A stretch of 49,520 nt of DNA, taken from NCBI GenBank assembly GCA_021772055.1, contig JAETNR010000032.1, positions 1-49,520 on the forward strand, read 5' to 3'. Position 1 is the stretch's first letter; each line of letters begins with the position of its first letter. A model generated the notes under the pieces. It made no database searches and was not told the origin of the DNA. It saw only the letters and a program-made list of their open reading frames with translations. Source of the DNA: Blautia sp. (lineage in GTDB: Bacteria > Bacillota > Clostridia > Lachnospirales > Lachnospiraceae). The position numbers and the translations under genes were made by a program. Below, one piece after another: positions 33,303-40,549 of this stretch.

Positions 33303-33335
33303 CTCCAAAATAATTATATCACATTTCCTTTGGAG
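33303..33335 (-). promoter_or_regulatory. -10 element enclosed by inverted repeat
   Basis: TATAAT on the minus strand is enclosed by CTCCAAA (33303-33309) and TTTGGAG (33329-33335), a 7-bp inverted repeat with a 19-bp spacer. The -35 is non-consensus. It lies 25-57 bp before the LytTR regulator start. It could be an operator or a leader hairpin. Confidence 0.4.
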
Positions 33336-33392
33336 CGACTATGATCCAGACTCAGAATTCATGCCATTATTGGGGCTTTCGTGACACCCCGC

Positions 33393-33420
33393 TTGAAATA
33401 GTCGGACAGCTTTTTATACT
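33393..33420 (+). promoter_or_regulatory. Plus-strand promoter for the broken LytTR/propeller genes
   Basis: TTGAAA and TATACT are spaced by 16 bp, 47 bp before the GTG start of the truncated regulator. It faces away from the AgrC/AgrA-like pair. Confidence 0.5.
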
Positions 33421-33466
33421 AAAAACAAGCAAGGCATGTAATTGGATTTAGGAAGGAGGGGAATCT

Positions 33467-33628
33467 GTGTACCACATTGCTGTGCTGGCAGAAAAAGAAA
33501 TGGAGGGCCAGTATTATGCAGAGCAAATTGCCCGGTTTTGCAGCGAGAAAGGCTTCCGGCGTGGCAGGGCTAAATGCGGCAAAACACCTTCGCTCCATTT
33601 ATCCCATATGTGGGATCATATGGTGTAG
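33467..33628 (+). pseudogene. LytTR-type response regulator, N-terminal stub
   Basis: After an excellent site (GGAAGGAGGGG) a GTG start reads VYHIAVLAEKEMEGQYYAEQ, then IARFCSEKGF. That is the typical first helix and strand of Clostridia LytTR response regulators, though with the acidic pair altered. Similarity fades near residue 32, and the frame stops after 53 codons where a ~230-residue protein would be expected. The following ~100 bp also look like debris. It is the remains of another two-component output gene upstream of the propeller gene. Confidence 0.55.
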
Positions 33629-33791
33629 CGTTCTGGATTTTTCGCTCCATGCATTTATGCTGAGAGTGGACTACTTCCTGCCAAAACTGATTGCCGAAGA
33701 AGCATTCAAACAAGGTTTGATCATTTGGTTTGAAAGAGCAAATAGCTGATCGATTCAAAACAAACGATAAGAAATTACGGAGGATTTGTCT

Positions 33792-35697
33792 ATGAAAATG
33801 AAAAAGAAAAAACACTTCATTCCGCACTGTCTTTGATGTTGGCAGCTGCGATATGCCTGACGATGTCTGCTTACAGTGCAAAGCAGACATTAGCTTCCGA
33901 GACGCTGCCACCGGATACAGCCACTTATCATACGGCAACCGCCGATTTGCTGGTGAAAGCGTTGCATGCAAAACGGGTAGACGAAAACCCTTATATGGCG
34001 AAGAGCGACGCAAATATTCATCACGATGGATATAACACCGATTCCACGAATGAGATTCTGCCACTTGGCATCTATCCGGAAATCAATGTCTCTTATGAGA
34101 AAACCAACGCGAACGCCTCGCCCGCCATTTATTTTGACAGTTACGGACACGCGGTGGTTCCGCTGCTCGGCGGCATCGCCATCCGTGATCTGAACGCCAA
34201 AGAAACGAAGACGCTTGGCTATTTTTCTCCGAAACAGCATGACGGCGGTGGTTATGTGATCCAGAGTTCCTATACATTTCTGGATTCCGAGAATCGCGTT
34301 GTCTGCCCCACCAGCAATAACCATGTGCTGATGCTACGGGCGACTGATGAAGAAGGAAACGTCCTGCCTGAATTTGAAAAGGTGTTGGATATTGACATCA
34401 AAGCAGCCGCAGAGGCTGCGCTTGGCAAGACGTTGGAGCAGAATCTTCTGTCCGTGGTTTTTGACTACGAGGGAAATCTCTGGTTTGCCACGGGTGGTTT
34501 CCGTATCTATCCCGACCGGGCGCAGCAGGGCGTGATCGGCTATATTGCGTGTTCGGCGATCGATGCGATTCTGAGCGGTGAGCAGACGGATCTTTCCAAT
34601 GCAGTCTTCGTCTATGACCTGGCGCCCGGTGAAGGTGCGGAAAATGGCATCGCCGCCTCCAAGGATGGCGCGGTGATCCTGACAAACCAGAATTGCTATC
34701 TGCTCCGTGCTGATAGCAGCGTGAAGGTTGTCTGGTGTACGCCGTATGAGAGCGTCGGCGCAAAGGTCAGCGGCGAGGGCGACAAGACTACCGGTGGCGG
34801 CCTTGCATGGGGTGGCGGCTGCTCTCCGTCACTGACACCCGATCTTGTCCTGTTCACCGACAATCAGGATCCTGTCAATCTGCTGGCGCTCGATATGAAG
34901 ACCGGCAAGGTCGTTGCCAGCCTACCGGTGCTGGACGACCTGCCCGAGGGCTATCAGGTGACCGTCGAAAACTCTGCAATCGTCTATGACGACGGTGCAG
35001 GCAACGTCAGCACAATCGTGTGCAACTGGTTCGGCGCAGGCAACGCAGCTCTGTCGAACCCCGACAGCGACTCTTCTATCCAGAGCTATGCCAATATCTA
35101 TGATATGAACTGGCTGACAAAGGGTAACGTCATGATCGCGCCCGGCGTGGAGCGTGTTGACACGTTCAAAACCGATACCGGCTATGAGATGAGAAGTGTT
35201 TGGTGCAGAAACGACCTGAGTGACACGTCGATCATGAAGCTCTCTACTGCCCGACGGGCTATCTGGAGCTTCTTCGCTTGCAGGATCGATTCGTGTATCT
35301 GCCTGAAATGCCGTACCGCGAGGTCGATCTGGACAAGGCCGCAAGGAATGTGCTGACTCAGGAGCAGTTTACCGAAGATGGCGGAGAAGGCAGTGTTGCC
35401 TGCTGGGGTTACACCGTAAGCGCAGAAAACGTCCACCCCAAAACTACCGTCGCGCTACGGATGAACAACCTATCTGGCAATGCCTCCGACCTAAAGCTCT
35501 ATGCTTACGGTGCTGATGGCAAGTTGACGGAGGTCTCCAAAGAACTGTGGTCGTTCACGGATGAAACCGGTGCGGCTGCCAATATGCTGTCCGATGGGAC
35601 ACTGTATGAGCTTCGCATGAGCGTCGCAGACGGCGGCGAACTTGATCTAAGCGAGACAGAAAAGGAGATCAGAATTTCCGTCATAATCGGAAAATAA
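33792..35697 (+). pseudogene. Exported propeller-like protein, two single-base frameshifts
   Basis: The start at 33792 follows GGAGGATTT. The first codons (MKMKKKK) leave frame in an A-run near 33806-33812. With one more A they would continue into TLHSALSLMLAAAICLTM, a proper signal peptide. The main frame then runs through a ~480-residue domain with YTFLDSENRVVCPTSNN, VFDYEGNLWFATGG and AVFVYDLAPGEGAENGIAAS, like a PQQ/NHL beta-propeller. Near 35250 a C is missing from a C-run (STA to PTGYLELLRLQDRF), moving the last ~145 residues to another frame. Both lesions are homopolymer length changes, so sequencing error or phase variation cannot be excluded. Confidence 0.75.
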
Positions 35698-35857
35698 GTC
35701 AATTCAGGCAAACTTAAGGAGGAATCTCTGATGAAAGGTGTTATTTCGGCAGTTCTTGCATTTCGAGGATGAACAGGAACGTGAGTTTGCTAACCGGGGC
35801 TGATCACAGCACCGGAATCACTTGTCATCATGACTTCTATATTGAGAGATAGGCAAT
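35698..35857 (+). other. Gene debris upstream of HxlR stub
   Basis: A ribosome site (AAGGAGG, near 35716) is followed by an ATG with only 13 readable codons. Another frame reads LHFEDEQEREFANRG to a stop. I read this as the two ends of a mostly deleted small gene; its identity is not recoverable. Confidence 0.35.
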
Positions 35858-36071
35858 ATGGGAACAAACTGTAAAAAAAGAGTTACCGGCTTGCCCGGTT
35901 GAAACAACCTTAACGCTCATTGGTGATAAGTGGAAGGTGTTGATTCTTCTGGATTTGCTTCCCGGTACAAAACGTTTTGGAGAACTGAAGAAGTCCATTG
36001 GTAGTGTATCGCAAAAGGTATTAACGGCGCAGCTTCGGGATATGGAAGAAAGCGGACTCATAAACCGCAAG
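35858..36071 (+). pseudogene. HxlR-family regulator, frameshifted and truncated
   Basis: It begins MGTNCKK. After a run of seven A the frame that makes sense shifts by one and reads ELPACPVETTLTLIGDKWKV, then ILLDLLPGTKRFGELKKSIG and VLTAQLRDMEESGLINRK. This is the core HxlR winged helix. Six As would restore the frame. It is cut off at INRK, before the second half of the wing and the C-terminus, by sequence resembling the region downstream of the winged-helix regulators (compare 31196-31235). HxlR proteins are dimeric one-component regulators, often redox- or aldehyde-responsive. Confidence 0.8.
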
Positions 36072-36146
36072 ATATGGCTCTTTTTATACGAGATTATCCT
36101 TTTTTCCTGTTCTCCTGCGTCTGGGATATCCAGAAAAACATCCCCT

Positions 36147-36863
36147 TTATTCTCCTTCCACCATATATCCAGTTCCATATACATTCTGTATATACCGCGG
36201 GTTTTTGGTATCATCCCCCATTTTCTTTCGCATGCGATGGATGTGTGCCATGATGTTCCTATCATCATAGATATACTCTTTCCCCCATACCGCCTCATAA
36301 AGTTCCTTATAAGAAACAGCCCTATTCAGATGCAGAATCAGGTAATTCATGATAGCAAACTCTGTCTTCGTAAAAACAAGTTCTATCCCATCCATAAAGA
36401 TCTTCCGTACCTGCGCATTGATCTGAAACCGTTTCCCACTAATATCCAAGGTAAAATTTCCTTTCCAGTGAACCCTCCGCAATAAGGCTCTCACACTGGC
36501 TAAAATTTCTTCATTCGTCTGTGGGTATGCCAGATATTCGTCTGCTCCAGAATCAATCGCATAGATTTTTTCCTCAATCTGCCTGATTCGGTCCTCTGCT
36601 CGGGAAATGAAAAGAATATATCCTGAAAATGAATATAATTGAATCTGTCTGACTATTCTAATGTTCTCGCTGAAACGGTCCTCTGTTTCTATAATTACAA
36701 GCATGACTCTATCGAGAACAGTCTGCAACAGCTTTTCCTTCTTGATATCCCATTCATTTTTCCTATAAGTCTCTACTTCATACTCTGCTTCAAAATGATG
36801 TATGAGTAAATGATATAGTTCCAACTTTTCCGAAAGAATTAAAAGTTTATTACGTGCAACCAT
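36147..36863 (-). CDS. Orphan OmpR-like winged-helix regulator with degenerate receiver (copy 3)
   Basis: A 238-aa protein, matching copy 1 (2808-3524) along its full length with scattered changes. The start at 36863 aligns with copy 1 (MV.R.KLLI.SE). The receiver again lacks the phosphorylation set: Ser-Glu in place of the acidic pair, Glu59 in LVIIET, and AYP in place of the Lys-Pro region. The winged helix contains FTKTEFAIMNYL and DDRNIMAHIHRMRKKMGDD, so one recognition-helix residue differs (R for M), and targets may differ slightly. No kinase is adjacent. It lies 76 bp from the clostripain gene on the same strand and might control it. Confidence 0.85.
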   Translation of the reverse strand: MVARNKLLILSEKLELYHLLIHHFEAEYEVETYRKNEWDIKKEKLLQTVLDRVMLVIIETEDRFSENIRIVRQIQLYSFSGYILFISRAEDRIRQIEEKIYAIDSGADEYLAYPQTNEEILASVRALLRRVHWKGNFTLDISGKRFQINAQVRKIFMDGIELVFTKTEFAIMNYLILHLNRAVSYKELYEAVWGKEYIYDDRNIMAHIHRMRKKMGDDTKNPRYIQNVYGTGYMVEGE

Positions 36864-36939
36864 ATCTTCAATCCAATATTTAATCAAAGTTTTTATTCAA
36901 ACTACACTTAGTTCTGTCTGCTTTCTCACAGCTACATGC

Positions 36940-38862
36940 TTATACCTCCGCATAGATTTCCCCATCTTCCACCGTAAAGAGAATCACCTCTGAATATGCA
37001 CTGTCATTTCTGAAATCCACCAGTTCAAACATCATAGCAAAAGTTCCATCTCCCAGTTCTGCCTCTTCAAAAAAAGTATCTTCTGTAACAGTAAAGGTAT
37101 CCACCTCTACTATCTGCAGCTCATCATCATCTGACAGACTGGCGCTGTAATGCAGCGTAGTAATTTCGTCTCCTGCTTTGAGCTTCACAAGGTTCCGATC
37201 TGACATTCCATTGTCATCCAATCCTTTTCTTGCACCTAATATTTCGAACTCTTCTGTTGTATAATCGTAAACCACTCTGAGCTGGTATTCCTCACCATTT
37301 AGCAGGACAGGAACACTGTACAGATTATAATCCTCACCTTCATAGATAACCTCCATATAACACAGACAGCCGTCTATCGAGCCCCAGACACCCCGGAAAT
37401 TATCTGTAAAAATGCCATTTTCCCAATCCATGCTGATATCATTATCGCGTCCAAGATAAAGCATAATATCCTCATCCTCATCAAAATAGGCAAGCTGGCA
37501 GTATACTCCCTTCAGCATATTTATAATCTCCTGCGAAAGCTCCATAACTCCGTATCCATCGTCATTGATATATACCGGATAGTCCTCTTCCCCGGAACTT
37601 TCAATGGCATCAATTTGAGGAATCTCCTCATATCCCATCTCCGCCACATATTCCTGCCCTGCCTCACTTAAGCTTCCGCTGAGTCCAAACGCATAAAGAT
37701 AATTAAAAGCCTCACTTGCTCCAATCTCCGAATACGTATTAAAATCGTCAATGCTTCCATCATAAGAATAATAACAGGACAATCCCCCCGCCTGCTGTCT
37801 GTATATTCCATTCACCTTGTATACGACACACTCTTCCAATGCAGCCAGAACATCACCGCAAGTATCCGAAAGAATATCACTGTTATTCAGTACCAGATCC
37901 TGCAAATCTACCATATTTGTATAGCCGGTATCTTTTGTGTTTCCGCCATAGTTTTCTGCATTTTCCGCATTTCGTCCAAACCAGGAAAAAAAGGACGAAT
38001 TCTCGCATGCACAGGAAAGCGCCTCTTTTCCCATGTTATCATAAGCAGTAAGAAGAGCCCCAATTTTCCCAAGATCCACCACAGACAATGTGATTTCTTC
38101 CTCTGTGCCATACATTTCACAGCCTTCCCTATAGGAATCACAGATTACAGTTCCCAGGGCAGCCCCATCCATCTGAGGATTTGCGGCAAGAGCACTGACC
38201 CAGCCCGAATAATTCCAGCCATTTCCCGGCTCGGTTTCTTCACTTGCTACCATGTAACGGGCAATGTCGGAAAAGGTATTGGCTGTATCTACAGTTGCCA
38301 TAAGGCACGCATCAAAACCTGCCAGTTCCAGAGGCGGGTTTTCTTCGGAAAGTTCAAAAACAGAAGCAAAGGCAGCATAAATTTCTCCTAAAGACAGAGA
38401 ATCGTATCCATACAATTCATCAAATGCTACTCCCTGAGAGCTTCCGCCTCCATGATTCCAGAAAATCACAGCCGTATGCTCTGCTGGATAATTATTATTG
38501 CAGAACTCCAGAAAGTCAGCCAAAGTGCTACTTTCTCCCATATTGGCTGAAGGAAGCTGCTCCACACATTCCATCCCTTCACTGCTGTACACATAACGCT
38601 CCAGATAATCTGCCTCTACCACATCATTCTGCCATGCTGATGCACCCCCGGTTTCAATCACAACGGTTACGTTTTCCGGTAAATCTACTTCCAGAAGTTC
38701 CGCCAAATCTTCTGTAGCGCTTCCATACTCACTTTCCAGATCGCTGCCGCAAAGATACCAGTAAATTGACCAGCTATCCTCCCCGGCAAACACCTTAGTT
38801 GAAATCATCGGAATCAACGTAACCAAAACCAGTAATAATATCACCTTACATTTTCTGCCCAT
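36940..38862 (-). CDS. Secreted clostripain-family (C11) cysteine protease
   Basis: The start at 38862 follows AAGGAGAAACAGGG; the frame is open to 38889. The ~640-aa product has signal peptide 1-26 (KVFAGED). The caspase-like C11 fold shows WYLCGSDLESEYG, catalytic His137 in FWNHGGG and nucleophile Cys186 in GFDACLMA. A later LSCYYSYDGS belongs to the same domain. The C-terminal ~200 residues are beta-rich and of unknown function. C11 enzymes cleave after basic residues, often after self-processing. It lies between a winged-helix regulator and a small exported protein, near the LytTR operon, so exported-protein processing under envelope control is plausible. Confidence 0.9.
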   Translation of the reverse strand: MGRKCKVILLLVLVTLIPMISTKVFAGEDSWSIYWYLCGSDLESEYGSATEDLAELLEVDLPENVTVVIETGGASAWQNDVVEADYLERYVYSSEGMECVEQLPSANMGESSTLADFLEFCNNNYPAEHTAVIFWNHGGGSSQGVAFDELYGYDSLSLGEIYAAFASVFELSEENPPLELAGFDACLMATVDTANTFSDIARYMVASEETEPGNGWNYSGWVSALAANPQMDGAALGTVICDSYREGCEMYGTEEEITLSVVDLGKIGALLTAYDNMGKEALSCACENSSFFSWFGRNAENAENYGGNTKDTGYTNMVDLQDLVLNNSDILSDTCGDVLAALEECVVYKVNGIYRQQAGGLSCYYSYDGSIDDFNTYSEIGASEAFNYLYAFGLSGSLSEAGQEYVAEMGYEEIPQIDAIESSGEEDYPVYINDDGYGVMELSQEIINMLKGVYCQLAYFDEDEDIMLYLGRDNDISMDWENGIFTDNFRGVWGSIDGCLCYMEVIYEGEDYNLYSVPVLLNGEEYQLRVVYDYTTEEFEILGARKGLDDNGMSDRNLVKLKAGDEITTLHYSASLSDDDELQIVEVDTFTVTEDTFFEEAELGDGTFAMMFELVDFRNDSAYSEVILFTVEDGEIYAEV

Positions 38863-38880
38863 CCCTGTTTCTCCTTTTTT

Positions 38881-38922
38881 CAAAAGCAAAGGCAGGAATC
38901 TCCAAAGAAATTTCCTGCCTTT
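38881..38922 (-). terminator. Terminator of the small exported protein gene
   Basis: A perfect 11-bp stem (38888-38898 with 38912-38922), followed on the minus strand by GCTTTTG. It lies between the 38985-39563 gene and the clostripain gene, so the two are probably separate transcripts or attenuated. Confidence 0.65.
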
Positions 38923-38984
38923 ATTCCCAATTCGTTATGTGGCTATATTCAAGACCTTCTACTGTATCTGCTTTACTATATCCA

Positions 38985-39563
38985 TCATTCTTCTGCCTGA
39001 ATAGAAACCATCATAATCTGTGCAACAGCTTCAAAACCTTCATCGCTCATCGGGTAAAAAGAAAATTCAAGAATATATCCCTTTTCAGTGGCGATGCTGA
39101 CACATGCCACATCATTTTCCGGCATAGAATATGTCACTACAGGAATGCCGTTAATAATTCCGGCCTCAACCTCATCAACATCCTCTTCTCCTTCCAAATA
39201 TGCCTGATACTCGTCTAAACTCATTCCATCAACATCCACATACATGACAGATGCTGTAGCTGTCTCATCTTCCGTTGTAAAATAACCGATATAACCTGCC
39301 TCTTTATCTTCCTCGGTCAATTCAGCCGGAATCAATACATCAGGAACATACATCTTAATTGCAATTTCATCAAAATTAACAAAGTCGCCCTTCCATTCTG
39401 CTGCTTCTTCAACGGACGGAGCTACATCCTCCCAGTTAACCTCAGGAACAGCAGCTGCTTCTTCTGTCTGCAGCTCTGTATCTGCTTCTTCAGCAAATAC
39501 GTTACAACTCCCTCCAAATGCCAGAATTCCAGCCAGCATCAACGATAAAAATCTTTTTTTCAT
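38985..39563 (-). CDS. Small exported protein related to the GTWV domain proteins
   Basis: The start at 39563 follows AAGGAGGAAC. The 192-aa product has signal peptide 1-23 (CNVFAEE), an acidic linker, and one domain (about 55-192) with AEWKGDFVNFDEIAIKMYVP, EEDKEAGYIGYFTTEDE and IINGIPVVTYSMPEND. The order matches the C-terminal domains of the 5253-6482 and 8405-9517 proteins, down to the conserved NGI(P)xxxY segment. It is divergent from the LytTR regulator gene, with the operator-like repeats between, so it is probably a direct target. Function unknown. Confidence 0.75.
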   Translation of the reverse strand: MKKRFLSLMLAGILAFGGSCNVFAEEADTELQTEEAAAVPEVNWEDVAPSVEEAAEWKGDFVNFDEIAIKMYVPDVLIPAELTEEDKEAGYIGYFTTEDETATASVMYVDVDGMSLDEYQAYLEGEEDVDEVEAGIINGIPVVTYSMPENDVACVSIATEKGYILEFSFYPMSDEGFEAVAQIMMVSIQAEE

Positions 39564-39643
39564 TTTAAGTTCCTCCTTAAAGTAATTTTTGTGAAGCTTG
39601 TGAAGCCAGACTACCAAAAAGTCAATTCAAAATCAATCTGCTA

Positions 39644-39723
39644 TGCTTAATCAGCAGCTTTTTTGCAAATTCCGCAATCCTGTCATTGCTTAATCCGCAG
39701 TTTTTTTGCTTAATCCGCAATCC
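39644..39723. promoter_or_regulatory. Four direct-repeat half-sites, candidate LytTR operator
   Basis: Two 37-bp direct repeats (39644-39680 and 39687-39723) each contain two copies of GCTTAATCCGCA-like half-sites. Half-sites start at 39645, 39665, 39688 and 39708, i.e. 20, 23 and 20 bp apart, about two helical turns each. LytTR regulators bind pairs of ~9-bp direct repeats with about this period. On the reverse strand the half-site reads TGCGGATTAAGC. The array lies between the divergent exported-protein gene and the LytTR regulator gene. Confidence 0.7.
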
Positions 39724-39741
39724 ATCCTGCCTTCCTTATGA

Positions 39742-39747
39742 TATAAT
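39742..39747 (+). promoter_or_regulatory. -10 element of the LytTR regulator operon
   Basis: TATAAT lies 18 bp downstream of the last half-site, about 73 bp before the regulator's start. The matching -35 position is not consensus and falls at the repeat edge, as expected of an activator-dependent promoter. Confidence 0.5.
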
Positions 39748-39819
39748 CAGAAAGAAGCGTAGACTACACTATTGAGACATGATACAATCAAACTATCTTT
39801 CAAAGCTTTGGAGGAATTT

Positions 39820-40536
39820 ATGAATATAGCAATTATCGATGATCTCAAAGATGACCGGCTATGGTTGTCTGAGAAACTAAATCAATATATGAAAGCAAAT
39901 GATCTGTTCTTTAACCTTTCCGAATTCGATAATGCAGAGCAATTTTTAAATGTCTTCGTATCGGGCAGTTTTGATATCATTTTCATGGATATTTACATGG
40001 ATAAGATAAATGGAATGGATGCTGCTGTACGGATACGGAAACTGGATTTTGACTGCAAACTAATTTTTATCACAGTATCTCAGGAGCACCTACTGCAGGG
40101 ATACTCTGTCAATGCTTGTCACTATCTGATCAAACCGGTATCCGATGAGAGTTTTGATCAGGCTATGAAATTCTGTCGCATCAAACCTACCTACGCAGTA
40201 CCTTTTCTTAATGTTACATCCAGAGGAGCATCCATACATCTGAATACTGCTAAAATCTTGTACATTGACATCCAACGCAGAGTTGTCCATATACACACAT
40301 TGTCCAAAAATATTTCCGTTTCTGGCACCTTCAGCAAAGTCACAGACCCTCTCCTATCCGACAGTCGTTTTTTACTCTGTATACAGGGTGTCTTGGTTAA
40401 TATGGATATGATCATTGACCAGACGGACAATCTCTTTCTTCTGAAGAATGGTGAACAAATACCAATCAATGTGAGAAAACGCAGATCCGTGATCCGGTCC
40501 TGGCAAAATTATGTATTTGAAAATATGAACAAGTAA
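39820..40536 (+). CDS. LytTR-family response regulator
   Basis: The start at 39820 follows TTGGAGGAA and gives MNIAIIDDLKDD; the frame is open to 39772. The 238-aa protein has a receiver with Asp7-Asp8, Asp57 (IIFMDIYMDKING), TVS and Lys in LIKPV, all phosphorylation residues intact. The LytTR domain (about 130-238) contains TAKILYIDIQRRVVHIHT and FLLCIQGVLVNMDMII. It is first of a three-gene plus-strand operon, with the surface protein and the kinase. The four half-sites immediately upstream suggest autoregulation and control of the divergent exported protein gene. Confidence 0.9.
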   Translation: MNIAIIDDLKDDRLWLSEKLNQYMKANDLFFNLSEFDNAEQFLNVFVSGSFDIIFMDIYMDKINGMDAAVRIRKLDFDCKLIFITVSQEHLLQGYSVNACHYLIKPVSDESFDQAMKFCRIKPTYAVPFLNVTSRGASIHLNTAKILYIDIQRRVVHIHTLSKNISVSGTFSKVTDPLLSDSRFLLCIQGVLVNMDMIIDQTDNLFLLKNGEQIPINVRKRRSVIRSWQNYVFENMNK

Positions 40537-40549
40537 TCAAGGAGGATTT

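Noticed and set aside
33630..33749. Small plus-strand protein continuing after the LytTR stub
   Set aside because: The readable stretch crosses frames of the broken regulator and matches no family I know; treated as debris.
39644..39723. Possible CRISPR-like repeats
   Set aside because: Only two long repeats with a 6-bp gap and internal half-sites; no spacers or cas genes. An operator array explains it better.
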